64,000 bases of DNA from positions 1-64,000 of the forward strand of contig JAPLKS010000007.1 of NCBI GenBank assembly GCA_026387915.1, written 5' to 3'. The position numbers were made by a program, and so were the translations under genes. Below, piece after piece: positions 16,570 through 25,456 of the stretch (its first letter is position 1; each line of letters begins with the position of its first letter). Origin of the DNA: Gemmatimonadota bacterium (GTDB taxonomy: Bacteria; Gemmatimonadota; Gemmatimonadetes; Gemmatimonadales; Gemmatimonadaceae). Below the pieces are notes generated by a model. It searched no databases. It worked only from the letters and a program-made list of their open reading frames with translations, and was not told the DNA's origin.

Positions 16570-17333
16570 TTTGGATCCACTGCTCGAGAAGCGGCGGGAG
16601 TCGCGTTTGTCACGACCGACGGATGAACGAGCCGCATTTCAGTTAGCCTGAAGATCTCCTCTGCCCGGGCCCAATCTTCGAGCGAGTCGACGTCTTGAAC
16701 TCGACTATGCGGCATGAGGTGCATTCGGCTTCGTTCCGTATAGACGGGCTTTTCAGCCAACCATGATTCGCGGCGTCCGATATAGAACTGCCCCGCGTCG
16801 TGAAAGGCGAGTTCCAGATCCTGCGTACGACTGGCAGCGAACTGAGGTGCTATCATCTCGCAGCCCCCCGCAGGAAGCTGGCGGAGGGCGCGCTGTATGG
16901 GATGATGGAAATCGGTCGCCGTGAAAACGTAATCGATTCGTTCGTCCTCGCTAAGTACACGAATGGCGTTCGCATAATCTGCCGGTGCCACAAAGACGGC
17001 TCCCGGATAAACACACGCTATGAGCGGTGCACTCACACCCTCGGCCTCACAAGCCTCGACGGCATGGGCCATGACGGCTGATGTTCCGGTGCGGTCGTCG
17101 GCGAGCGAAGGGGGCCTGCGCCACAGGTATTCCGCGCCGGCCGCGACCGAGACTCGAGCGATTTCGTCGTCATCGGTCGACACCACGATGCGATCAAATT
17201 GCTCCGACTCCAAGACGAGCCCAATCGCGCGCGCCACTAGGGGCACACCAAACATTAAGCGCACGTTCTTTCGCGGTATTCGCTTGCTCCCTCCCCTGGC
17301 CGTGATCACGGCAATCGCTCGATTCGATTTCAC
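16566..17333 (-). CDS. pseF: Pseudaminic acid-type cytidylyltransferase
   Basis: A CMP-sugar synthetase of 255 residues. AVITARGGSKRIPRKNVR is the CTP-binding signature of NeuA/PseF. VVSTDDDEIARV and RRPPSLADDRTGTSAVM are typical, and the PseF-like QDLELAFHDAGQFYIG is near the C-terminal end. It would activate a nonulosonic acid with CTP. The GTG used overlaps the pseC stop (GTGA) and starts right before the catalytic loop; longer frames would overlap pseC by 80 bases. Confidence 0.88.
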   Translation of the reverse strand: MKSNRAIAVITARGGSKRIPRKNVRLMFGVPLVARAIGLVLESEQFDRIVVSTDDDEIARVSVAAGAEYLWRRPPSLADDRTGTSAVMAHAVEACEAEGVSAPLIACVYPGAVFVAPADYANAIRVLSEDERIDYVFTATDFHHPIQRALRQLPAGGCEMIAPQFAASRTQDLELAFHDAGQFYIGRRESWLAEKPVYTERSRMHLMPHSRVQDVDSLEDWARAEEIFRLTEMRLVHPSVVTNATPAASRAVDPK

Positions 17334-18487
17334 GCGACCAACCCCGAATGCCCCAACGCTATACGAACGCAGTCGATGACGCGATCGCAGTCGGGCGATG
17401 TAAGCCCGTGCCACATCGGCAAGGACAGCAATGACGCGTACGCCGACTCGGTCACTGGGCAGAGCCCTCGCGCATAACCAAGCGATTCGTAGCTAGAGTG
17501 CCAGTAGACAGGTCGATAATGTACGTTGACGCCTATTTTATGTCGGCGCAAATCATCATAAAGAGCCGCACGCGCTTCAGACGGACCATCCGTGATGAGT
17601 CGCACAGGATACAGGTGATATGCGTGCGTGCGATCCGGAGGCACAACTGGAAGTGAGAGGGGCAACCCTGCCAGGCCCGCGGAATATCGCGACGCTATCG
17701 CCCGACGGTGCCCAAGCCATCGCGATGCATGCTTCAATTGCGACAGGCCAAGGGCGCTCTGAAGATCGCTCAGTCGATAATTGAAGCCGAGCATGGTCTG
17801 GTCGTATTCCCAAGTACCCAACTCTTCACGTTGCCTGTGATCCGTCGTGATGCCGTGATTCCGAAGTATGCGAATTTTGGCGGCCAGTTTCGGATCGTTG
17901 GCGGTCACCATGCCACCTTCCGCCGTGGTGAAGTGTTTTACCGGGTGAAAACTGAACGTTGTCAAGTCGGCGATGCCGCCAACCTTCCTTCCCCGGTACT
18001 CAGCTCCCGGCGCATGGCACGCGTCCTCAACTAGGAAAAGTCCATGCCGATCACAAATGGCGCGCAAGGCATCGAGATCGGATGGCAACCCCGCGTAGTC
18101 GACTGCGACAATCGCTTTGGTGCGAGGCGTCACCAGGGAAGCCACAAGTGCTGTGTCTATGGTAAGCGTATCCTGCCGCACATCGGCGAAAACCACGGTC
18201 CCACCCACGTAGCGCACGCAGTTCGCGCTTGCCGCGAACGTCAACGCGGGCACGATAACTTCGTCGCCGACGCCGACCCCCGCGGCCAACATACAGAGGT
18301 GCAATGCCGCAGTTCCACTTGACACTGCAATGGCGTTTTCCGCGCCAACATATTCAGCAAATGCCGTTTCGAACCTTGCGACAGTCGGACCGGTCGTCAG
18401 CCAGTCACCGCGCAATACCTCCATGACAGCGGCGACGTCGTCATCGTCAATCTCTTGTCTACCGTACGGGATAAACCGCTCGGTCAC
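17330..18487 (-). CDS. pseC: UDP-4-keto sugar aminotransferase (PseC, DegT family)
   Basis: A PLP-dependent aminotransferase of 385 residues. It has the N-terminal PYGRQEID...LTTGP signature, VSSGTAALHLCMLA, EDACHAPGAEYRG, and the PLP-lysine in FSFHPVKHFTTAEGG. HPVKHFTTAEGG and GFNYRLSDLQSALGLSQL fit PseC, which makes UDP-4-amino-4,6-dideoxy-AltNAc from the PseB product using glutamate. GTG start overlapping the pseB stop (GTGA). Confidence 0.9.
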   Translation of the reverse strand: MTERFIPYGRQEIDDDDVAAVMEVLRGDWLTTGPTVARFETAFAEYVGAENAIAVSSGTAALHLCMLAAGVGVGDEVIVPALTFAASANCVRYVGGTVVFADVRQDTLTIDTALVASLVTPRTKAIVAVDYAGLPSDLDALRAICDRHGLFLVEDACHAPGAEYRGRKVGGIADLTTFSFHPVKHFTTAEGGMVTANDPKLAAKIRILRNHGITTDHRQREELGTWEYDQTMLGFNYRLSDLQSALGLSQLKHASRWLGHRRAIASRYSAGLAGLPLSLPVVPPDRTHAYHLYPVRLITDGPSEARAALYDDLRRHKIGVNVHYRPVYWHSSYESLGYARGLCPVTESAYASLLSLPMWHGLTSPDCDRVIDCVRIALGHSGLVA

Positions 18488-19521
18488 TGGGGCAACTCCA
18501 CCTGACACTCGCGCGAAATAAGTTCACGCAACTCAGCCACCGAGAGGAAGCGCTCGTTATTTGCGCTGTTATAACTGAACCCTGGCGCGCACCGCCACCC
18601 GGCCTGCGTAGCGCTCTCGGCAACAAATTGTTCAACGTCCCACAGGGGCGTCGACGGGAGTATCACGAAGTGGCCGGCAAACTCGATCGTGGCCAATGAA
18701 TCCGTGCTTGTGACCATCTCTTCGTGCAGCTTTTCGCCTGGCCGAATGCCGACTACGTGATGGGTAGCACTCGGCGCAATTGCTCGTGCGACGTCCGTGA
18801 TTCGATAACTCGGAATCTTTGGCACGAACAGCTCCCCACCCCACAATCGACCCAGCGCTCCGAGAACCAGATCCACGCCTTCCTGCAGCGTGATATTGAA
18901 TCGCGTCATCGCGGAGTCGGTAATCGGCAGCACCCCAGACGAACGGCGTTTCAAGAAGAACGGTACGACAGAGCCGCGGCTACCGAGAACGTTACCGTAG
19001 CGCACGACACTAAAACGAATATCGCGATCACCACGATGGTTGTTGGCGGCAATGAAAAGTTTGTCCGACGCAAGCTTGCTCGCGCCGTACAGGTTAATCG
19101 GCGCGGCTGCCTTGTCCGTACTGAGCGCGATCACCCGCCGCACACTCGGGCTACCGAGCGCGGCCTCCACGACATTCTGAGCACCAAGAATATTCGTCTT
19201 GATGCACTCGAAAGGATTGTACTCGGCAGCGGGGACCTGCTTGAGCGCCGCCGCGTGAATCACGACATCCACGCGCTCCATGGCCTTGCGAAGGCGCGCC
19301 TCGTCTCGCACGTCGCCAATGAAATAGCGCATGATGTCCGCGTGCTGCGCAAACGGTTCAGCATTTTGCATGTCGAACTGCTTCAGCTCGTCTCGACTGA
19401 ACACTATGAGTCTGGCTGGCCGAAACCGTTCCAACACCGTTTTGCAAAACCGCTGGCCAAATGAGCCCGTGCCACCGGTCACAAGGACGTGCGCGCCATC
19501 GAGCGAGAAGGGTTCAGTCAC
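18484..19521 (-). CDS. pseB: UDP-GlcNAc 4,6-dehydratase (5-inverting)
   Basis: A soluble SDR-type dehydratase of 345 residues. It has the Rossmann motif TGGTGSFGQ, FSRDELKQFDMQ, AAALKQVPAAEYNPFE, LSTDKAAAPINLYGASK (catalytic Tyr and Lys) and GNVLGSRGSVVPFF. These are diagnostic for PseB/FlaA1. It is the first step of pseudaminic acid synthesis from UDP-GlcNAc. Its start overlaps the ABC flippase stop (ATGA), so flippase and precursor synthesis are co-translated. Confidence 0.93.
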   Translation of the reverse strand: MTEPFSLDGAHVLVTGGTGSFGQRFCKTVLERFRPARLIVFSRDELKQFDMQNAEPFAQHADIMRYFIGDVRDEARLRKAMERVDVVIHAAALKQVPAAEYNPFECIKTNILGAQNVVEAALGSPSVRRVIALSTDKAAAPINLYGASKLASDKLFIAANNHRGDRDIRFSVVRYGNVLGSRGSVVPFFLKRRSSGVLPITDSAMTRFNITLQEGVDLVLGALGRLWGGELFVPKIPSYRITDVARAIAPSATHHVVGIRPGEKLHEEMVTSTDSLATIEFAGHFVILPSTPLWDVEQFVAESATQAGWRCAPGFSYNSANNERFLSVAELRELISRECQVELPQ

Positions 19522-21377
19522 GACATAGCCTCAGGAGACACGGCCTGGAGAGGGTGAGCGTCCACAGATACTGGCCGCCGAAGCAAAGATTGGAACTCCA
19601 CCGACGAGTGCACCAAATCAGCATACGGGCCATCCGCTACGATTCGGCCCGCATCAAGCACCACGATTCTGTCGCACGCTTCGACCGTGCGCAGTCGGTG
19701 CGCGACGAGGACCACCGTACGCTCTTTCGACAGCCCCCGAACGGCGTCCATCACGGCTTCTTCCGTCATGCCGTCCAGTGCGCTCGTCGCTTCGTCAAAC
19801 ACCAGCACCGCCGGATTACGATACAGAGCGCGGGCGATGCCCAAACGCTGGCGCTGGCCGCCGGACAAACGCACCCCGCGCTCCCCAACTATCGTATCGT
19901 ATCCGTTGGCGAGCTGGATAATAAACTCCTCGGCCTGCGCCATCTGCGCGGCGCGGAACACCGCTTCGGCATCAATCAAATCGGCACGGATACCGAACGC
20001 GATATTGTCTCGCACCGAGGCGTTTGCCAAGAAGATGCTTTGCGGCACATACCCGACGAACCGGCGCCACGACCGCACGTTTTTCGCGTTGAGCGCAACG
20101 CCATCCACGCAGATAGATCCAATCTCTGGCACGTAGAGTCCGAGGAGGAGATCGGCGAGCGTACTTTTCCCCGCTCCCGTTCGCCCGACAAGTCCGATGC
20201 TTTCCTTGCGGGAAATCTTTAACTCGATATTGCGGAGGGCGGGGCGCGGCGCGTTAGCGTACGTGAACGTCACGCCGGAAACGGAAAGTTCTCGCTCAAA
20301 CGGCAACGCTCTCGCGGCCTCGCCGTCAAGCTCCTCACCATTGTCGCGGGATCGCACGCGAGTAAGGTCGCGTTCAAGCGACGTCACGGAGGCTTCGTTG
20401 AACCGAAGACTGATCGCGGTGGAGTAGAGCTGCTGGAGCGCCGGCATCAGACGGTAGCCCGCCAGCGAGTACAGCGCCAACGTTGGAATAGCGGTGCGCA
20501 CATCGCCGACTGCGAGCAGCACGAGTGTAATAGCGACAACGCCGCCGAACGCGACAACTTCGATCAGAGATTTTGGTAGCTGCGTCATGAACGTGCTCGC
20601 CGCGTGCGCCCTCCCGAAGCGATCGAACGCGAGATGAAACAGTCGCACTGGCTCATCCTCTCGACCGAGCACGCGCAGTTCCTTGACTCCCGCCAATCCC
20701 TCAAGGCCGATGCGCTGACGCTCGAGCGAGGCCGCGTTCACGATCTGACCGTGCCGACTTTGCCGGACGCGCACGTAACGATACACAATGAAATAGCTGC
20801 CACCCAGCAAGACAGACGTGGCAAAGGCCACGACTGGATCACGCGTGACCACGAGCCCAAGGAGCAGAACCGCCACCAGCCCCTTTGAAATGGCATGGAG
20901 CAACGGCGTCAGGAAACTACCCAGCGCCACTTCGATATCGTCAAACATGACCTTGACGAGCGACGCGGAATCACGTTCCACATGAAACGCATAGGGCATT
21001 CGCATATAACCACCGAACAGTTCCGTCGAAAGCGCTGTGCGCGCACCCATGAGAAAGCGTTGCTGCACCCAGACGTTGACCGCCGTCGCCGCATTCCCCA
21101 ATCCCAATACAGCGATGGTCGCGACACCGATGAGCATCGTGGCACGAGCCGGCGAGTCCGCGCCTATCCAGACGAGGAGATCAGCAACGGGCCCATAGCG
21201 CTGGATTGCCGTCGGATCCATCACAACGGCCATAAACGGAAGAATGGAAGCGACACCTAACGTCTCGAACACGGCAGTCACAAAACTTGACACCACCACG
21301 AGGACGAGGGCCCGCTGTTCAGTCGGTGCCAGTAGCCCGATCATTCGAGCTAACGGCGTGCGGCGACGCTCAGTCAT
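19518..21377 (-). CDS. ABC transporter, PglK-like glycolipid flippase (TM + ATPase)
   Basis: A fused half-transporter of about 619 residues. About six hydrophobic segments lie in residues 15-300. The ATPase domain (about 370-590) has Walker A GRTGAGKST, signature LSGGQRQRLGIARAL, Walker B VLVFDEATSALD and the H-loop VLVAHRL. Its nearest known type is PglK/MsbA-like export of lipid-linked oligosaccharides. No wzx, wza or wzc gene was seen, so this is the likely flippase of the island. The second in-frame ATG, 8 bases into the NusG stop overlap, is preferred. Confidence 0.85.
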   Translation of the reverse strand: MTERRRTPLARMIGLLAPTEQRALVLVVVSSFVTAVFETLGVASILPFMAVVMDPTAIQRYGPVADLLVWIGADSPARATMLIGVATIAVLGLGNAATAVNVWVQQRFLMGARTALSTELFGGYMRMPYAFHVERDSASLVKVMFDDIEVALGSFLTPLLHAISKGLVAVLLLGLVVTRDPVVAFATSVLLGGSYFIVYRYVRVRQSRHGQIVNAASLERQRIGLEGLAGVKELRVLGREDEPVRLFHLAFDRFGRAHAASTFMTQLPKSLIEVVAFGGVVAITLVLLAVGDVRTAIPTLALYSLAGYRLMPALQQLYSTAISLRFNEASVTSLERDLTRVRSRDNGEELDGEAARALPFERELSVSGVTFTYANAPRPALRNIELKISRKESIGLVGRTGAGKSTLADLLLGLYVPEIGSICVDGVALNAKNVRSWRRFVGYVPQSIFLANASVRDNIAFGIRADLIDAEAVFRAAQMAQAEEFIIQLANGYDTIVGERGVRLSGGQRQRLGIARALYRNPAVLVFDEATSALDGMTEEAVMDAVRGLSKERTVVLVAHRLRTVEACDRIVVLDAGRIVADGPYADLVHSSVEFQSLLRRPVSVDAHPLQAVSPEAMS

Positions 21378-21891
21378 GTGCGGGCAACACCTTCGCCATT
21401 CCAATGGTGCAAAGCATCCCCTTGCCTATGGCTTCCACCCAGATCAACAGTCGTCTGGCACCACGAACTTCAACCACACTTCCTCTTGCGCCCGCCAGCG
21501 GCCCTTCTTGGACGATTACTTCATCTCCAGGGGAAACGCCAAGAGGCAGTGACTCAACGGGCTCGGGTAGGCCCTCAGGAGCCGCGACGATCGAACGCAG
21601 TTGCTCGACAAAATCGTCGTGTAGAACCGCTGGAATGCCTCCCTGCTTTACGAGCGTCAGAACCCCAGGAGTCTGCAACAATTCCCTCCAACCACCGTTC
21701 GCCGTCTTCGCGAAGAGATATCCCGGGAACAGCGGCAACACGACCTCCTTCCATCGGTCACTCCAACGCCGCTTAGTCGTATAAGTCGGAAGCCATACCT
21801 GATCGCCCCGCGCTGCGATACGCGAAGCCACCTTCTTCTCCGCGCGCGGCGCGGCCCAAATCACGTACCAACCGACTGCATTTGCGACCAT
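21370..21891 (-). CDS. NusG-like antiterminator (UpxY/RfaH type)
   Basis: A specialised NusG paralogue of 173 residues. The NGN domain has WYVIWAAPRAEKKVASRI and LPLFPGYLFAK. A KOW-like domain is near residues 115-165 (GDEVIVQEGPLAGARGSVVEV). Such proteins let RNA polymerase read through long polysaccharide operons. It is the first enzyme-independent gene at the operon head, just after the EPS regulator, and the 20-kb operon below would need it. No E. coli ops sequence was seen upstream. The ATG chosen removes an N-terminal extension of 17 residues. Confidence 0.85.
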   Translation of the reverse strand: MVANAVGWYVIWAAPRAEKKVASRIAARGDQVWLPTYTTKRRWSDRWKEVVLPLFPGYLFAKTANGGWRELLQTPGVLTLVKQGGIPAVLHDDFVEQLRSIVAAPEGLPEPVESLPLGVSPGDEVIVQEGPLAGARGSVVEVRGARRLLIWVEAIGKGMLCTIGMAKVLPAHD

Positions 21892-22032
21892 CGAGACTCG
21901 CACTCTCCTGTGTACCGGGCACACGCCAGCATGGTCAGTCACAGAGCGTGAGAGACCGACACCGGTGCGAACATCCCGTAAGTTACGCTCATCACAGCAG
22001 TTACAACAGCAAGGGCCGATCTAGCTGATCTC

Positions 22033-22353
22033 CTACTCTCCGGCCTCACGACGCAACACTTCCAGCTCTGCCGTCAACGCATCGTACTCGTGCATCTTCC
22101 GAACCAAAAAACGCCGCGCCATCTCGCCCTTGGCGGCAATCCCGCTAGGTGTCAGGATGTACAGATAGGCTGCTTTATTCTGGCTTGTGCGGTAGTTCTC
22201 GGCCTTGACCAAGCCGCGGCCAATCAACCCGCGAAGGCAGTAATTTGCTTTCCCCAAGCTCACGCCCAGCAGCTGCGAGAGCTGCCGTTGCGTATGCACG
22301 GGATGTGCTTCTAGGAGTCGAATCAGCTCGAGCTGGGTACTATCGGAAGGAAT
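22033..22353 (-). CDS. MarR-type EPS-associated transcriptional regulator
   Basis: About 106 residues. A winged HTH includes RQLSQLLGVSLGKANYCLRG and KAAYLYILTPSGIAAK, followed by MARRFLVRKMHEYDAL and a C-terminal helix. This fits the EPS-associated MarR family seen at exopolysaccharide loci. The first helix (STQLELIRLLEAHP) lies upstream of the first GTG, and no ATG/GTG/TTG precedes it in frame before TAG. The best start is ATT, 7 bases after an AGGA ribosome site. An operator-like palindrome and promoter lie just upstream, so it is probably autoregulated. Start codon is uncertain. Confidence 0.75.
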   Translation of the reverse strand: MPSDSTQLELIRLLEAHPVHTQRQLSQLLGVSLGKANYCLRGLIGRGLVKAENYRTSQNKAAYLYILTPSGIAAKGEMARRFLVRKMHEYDALTAELEVLRREAGE

Positions 22354-22371
22354 GGACGTATCCTAGTATAT

Positions 22372-22412
22372 GTTCAATGCTTGAACGTACTGAGTTTCCG
22401 CGAGGCAGTCAA
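22372..22412 (-). promoter_or_regulatory. Promoter with palindromic operator for the EPS operon
   Basis: On the minus strand TTGACT (22412-22407), 17 bases, then TACGTT (22389-22384) fit a sigma70-type promoter. The perfect palindrome GTTCAAGCATTGAAC (22372-22386) overlaps the -10 and the expected +1. A repressor bound here would block initiation. The MarR-type regulator is encoded immediately downstream. Promoter elements were read by eye. Confidence 0.5.
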
Positions 22413-22544
22413 CCATCCAAAAGCCGCTCAGTCATTGCCCCCTAGACTGGGCCGTATACCGTTGATACACTGGAACTTACAGAATGTTTCCACCGTGCAC
22501 ATCAACCGCCCTAATCCGCTCCCGACCTTGGACAGAATCGGCGC

Positions 22545-23471
22545 ATGAAACGCAAAGTCATTGTTCGGCTACGTGGCGGCCTTGGCAACCAACTTTTCGG
22601 CTACGCTGCGGGTAGGTCGCTCGCCATCCGAAATGATGCCGAGTTAGTGCTCGATACCATTTCCGACTTTGCCGTCGATCACACCTATCAACGCACATTC
22701 GCATTGGGCGCGTTCAATATTGCGGGCCGTCCAGCAACGTCCGGCGAGCGTTTGGAGCCCCTAGGCTATTGGCGACGCCGCGCCGCGCGCTGGGTCGCCA
22801 GGCGCAGCATGTTCGAACATCGGCGATACGTTGTGGAGGATCACAGAGGCTGGAACCCAAGCTTCCTCGAACTACCGGCGGACGGAACGATCACTCTCGA
22901 CGGCTATTGGCAAAGCGAGAGGTATTTTCAGGCTATCGAAGGAATTCTGCGGTCGGAGCTGCGGCCGTCAACTGGACATGGGTTTCAACGTGAGTTGCTC
23001 CCTTCACCACACGAGGGCAACCGGGCTCCGGAGCCGTCGAACGCTTCGACGCAGCCACTGATCGCAGTTCACTTTCGCTGGTTCGGGGACCACCTACCGG
23101 ACTCCCTCGAGAACATTCCGGTCTCGTACTACGAGCAGGCCGTCGCGCTATGTGAGACGAAGTTTTCGTCGCCACTCTACGCCCTGTTTTCTGACGACAT
23201 TGAGCTGGCAAAGGCGCGTCTTCCTTTCCTGCCGAAGGCGCGGACCATCGTTGCATCTACTCCGGCGTCAGATCCAACCGGGGTAAGGGAACTCCTCCTT
23301 ATGAGCGCCTGCCATCACTTCGTCATCGCAAACAGTACGTTCAGTTGGTGGGGGGCATGGCTGGGGTGCGCACAAGACAAGGTTGTCATCGCTCCGCACC
23401 CCCGCAGGCTTCATAGTGGGAGCTTCTGGCGGGCGCCTGAGCTTCTGCCACCAAAGTGGATATTGCTCTAG
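22545..23471 (+). CDS. Alpha-1,2-fucosyltransferase-like glycosyltransferase (GT11)
   Basis: A 308-residue GT11 family protein. It has the N-terminal loop GGLGNQLFGYA, the central motif LIAVHFRWFGDHL and the C-terminal SACHHFVIANSTFSWWGAWL, all typical of bacterial alpha-1,2-fucosyltransferases. The central donor motif is usually HxRRGD-like; here it is HFRWFGD, so substrate choice may differ. No GDP-fucose genes (gmd, fcl) were seen, though the GME homologue and SDRs might supply a related GDP-sugar. Divergent to the regulator. Confidence 0.85.
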   Translation: MKRKVIVRLRGGLGNQLFGYAAGRSLAIRNDAELVLDTISDFAVDHTYQRTFALGAFNIAGRPATSGERLEPLGYWRRRAARWVARRSMFEHRRYVVEDHRGWNPSFLELPADGTITLDGYWQSERYFQAIEGILRSELRPSTGHGFQRELLPSPHEGNRAPEPSNASTQPLIAVHFRWFGDHLPDSLENIPVSYYEQAVALCETKFSSPLYALFSDDIELAKARLPFLPKARTIVASTPASDPTGVRELLLMSACHHFVIANSTFSWWGAWLGCAQDKVVIAPHPRRLHSGSFWRAPELLPPKWILL

Positions 23472-23526
23472 CGAGACAGAGCGACGCTTGGTGGGAGCGG
23501 GATCGCCGCCCCCCTACGATCCCAAG

Positions 23527-24030
23527 TCAGCGGAACTGCACCTGTACGATGTAGGCATTTGGTGCACCGAATGCGGCAGAGAACTTCCATGACTTCGACG
23601 CCTCAAGCAAGCACTCATCCACGAGCCCACCCGCTCGTGACGTCCACGTGCTCTCTTCGACACGAATGACGTCGGACCCCACGACTGACATATTAATCCA
23701 GAAACTCACCGTGCCGGCGAGGTAGGGATCGAACTTCTTCCCCCGCTCAAAGCAGCCGTGTTTAGGGTCACGGGCCAACAACGCAACGGTATCGCGGAGC
23801 GTCACACTCCCAACCTCGTATTTTTGCCCGAGCTTCTCGGCCACTTTCTTCGCATTAGGCACCGACTGCAGTACCGAGTCGGCAAAGGCCGCCTGCTTTC
23901 TCTTGTATGCCTCCACATCAACAGGCTTCGGCTTGGCGTCGTCGTCACCGTTCGACTTGTCCTTTCGACAAGCGCCTACGAATAACACGGTCAGTCCGAG
24001 CGCCATCACACTAAGTGTTTGCAGTCGCAT
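23527..24030 (-). CDS. Hypothetical lipoprotein
   Basis: A signal peptide (MRLQTLSVMALGLTVLFVGAC) with lipobox VGAC predicts a lipoprotein anchored by the Cys. The mature part is about 145 residues, Lys/Asp-rich at its start. The C-terminus reads ECLLEASKSWKFSA...AYIVQVQFR, like the end of TonB-C-type or AgmX-like domains, but this is weak. An ATG 12 bases upstream is also in frame. The gene lies alone between the fucosyltransferase and wecB. No function is assigned. Confidence 0.65.
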   Translation of the reverse strand: MRLQTLSVMALGLTVLFVGACRKDKSNGDDDAKPKPVDVEAYKRKQAAFADSVLQSVPNAKKVAEKLGQKYEVGSVTLRDTVALLARDPKHGCFERGKKFDPYLAGTVSFWINMSVVGSDVIRVEESTWTSRAGGLVDECLLEASKSWKFSAAFGAPNAYIVQVQFR

Positions 24031-24168
24031 AAAGATTGACATCCTGTAGAAAGTCCAACGACAAGTTTAACTTACCATACTCCGTTCGGGAACTCGCTGG
24101 GGCGACCTTCCGGCCAAGTGTCCTGCTCGCAGAAGCGGTGCCCGCCGGCGCAAGCGCTCGACGGGGCC

Positions 24169-25236
24169 TTACCGAGAGATTCCCGCGATATGTCCAGCAA
24201 CCCTCTGCGCCGCAGCCCCATCGCCGTAAAGTGGTATCTTGGCCGGCAACGCATCGCGTAGGGCCCCTTCGTAAGCACTGACAATCGCATCTGACCGCTC
24301 AGGATCGGCAAGCCGGTTCCAACCCGCTTCGACAAGTTCCACCCACTCCGTCTCCCGCCGTATCGTCACACAGGGGACTCCTTGGAAAAACGCTTCTTTT
24401 TGCACGCCGCCGGAGTCAGTCAGAATGACAGCGGCATCGCGCTCTAATCGTAACATCTCCAGATAACCGACGGGCTTGAGAATCTGAATCCCCTCTACCA
24501 GCGCCGGATTACCTTCAATTCGAGCTCGGGTGCGAGGATGGAGCGGTAGGATGACGGCACACGAACGAGCGATCGTTCGCAATGCATCCAAGATGGCTGA
24601 GAGCCGGCTGGGATCGTCTGTGTTTTCAGCCCGGTGGATCGTGGCGAGCACATACGGAGCGGCGATGTATCTCGATGGGCTGACTCGTTCCCTAAACGAG
24701 AGCGCCGCATCGTACATCACGTCGCCAACCTCAAGAACCCTCGGCGCCAATATCCCCTCCGCCGCGAGGTTCTCGACAGCACGAGAGGTGGGTGCGTACA
24801 AGACGCTCGCCAACGTATCAGCGACCACCCGATTCACCTCTTCCGGCATCGCCCGGTTGAAGGAACGCAATCCAGCTTCGACGTGCAGCAGTGGCACTCC
24901 GAGCTTCGCCGCCGCCAGCGCACCGGCAAGAGTGGAGTTCGTGTCACCGTACACCAGAACCGCCCGAGGGTCAGCGTCGACGATCGCCCGCTCAATCGCT
25001 ACCAGCATTTGCCCCGTCTGCGCTCCGTGCGAGCCCGACCCAATCTGCAGGTTCAGGTCGGGTTCACGAATTCCGAGTTCCCGAAAAAACACACTGCTCA
25101 TGTTGTCGTCGTAGTGTTGGCCAGTATGTACCAACACTTCTTCGACGCCGCCGAACGCCGAAAGCGCCCTGGATACCATGGCTGCCTTGACGAACTGCGG
25201 ACGCGCGCCAACAATAGTGAGTATACGATTGGGCAA
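24169..25236 (-). CDS. wecB: UDP-N-acetylglucosamine 2-epimerase (non-hydrolysing)
   Basis: 355 residues of the GT-B-like epimerase family. It has TIVGARPQFVKAAMVSRAL at the N-terminus, HTGQHYDDNMSSVFF, VYGDTNSTLAGALAA, HVEAGLRSF, ATIHRAENTD and TDSGGVQKEAFF. It interconverts UDP-GlcNAc and UDP-ManNAc in the cytoplasm. No wecC is present, so the product may feed another route. TTG start with GGAG about 10 bases upstream. Confidence 0.93.
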   Translation of the reverse strand: MPNRILTIVGARPQFVKAAMVSRALSAFGGVEEVLVHTGQHYDDNMSSVFFRELGIREPDLNLQIGSGSHGAQTGQMLVAIERAIVDADPRAVLVYGDTNSTLAGALAAAKLGVPLLHVEAGLRSFNRAMPEEVNRVVADTLASVLYAPTSRAVENLAAEGILAPRVLEVGDVMYDAALSFRERVSPSRYIAAPYVLATIHRAENTDDPSRLSAILDALRTIARSCAVILPLHPRTRARIEGNPALVEGIQILKPVGYLEMLRLERDAAVILTDSGGVQKEAFFQGVPCVTIRRETEWVELVEAGWNRLADPERSDAIVSAYEGALRDALPAKIPLYGDGAAAQRVAGHIAGISR

Positions 25237-25456
25237 GACGGGATCTCCTCAAATCGATGCCTGCAGATCGCCACAACAGCACCGGACGGCCTGCACGCCC
25301 AGCATTATATTCTCTGCCGGGGATCAAACTCGGCAACCGCTCGCATTTTGCCGACCTCGGTTGCAATACTATACCACAAATCGACGCCGGAGTGCCCCTC
25401 CAGCATAACGCGTCGCTTTCCGCAACGTCCGTTCGTTTTTGCCCACTGGAGTAGGC

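Noticed and set aside
21892-22032. ops/JUMPstart element for the NusG-like antiterminator
   Set aside because: No GGCGGTAGCGT-like sequence was found on the operon strand.
24043-24168. Small gene between the lipoprotein and wecB
   Set aside because: Only short frames with no ribosome site or motif; treated as plain spacer.
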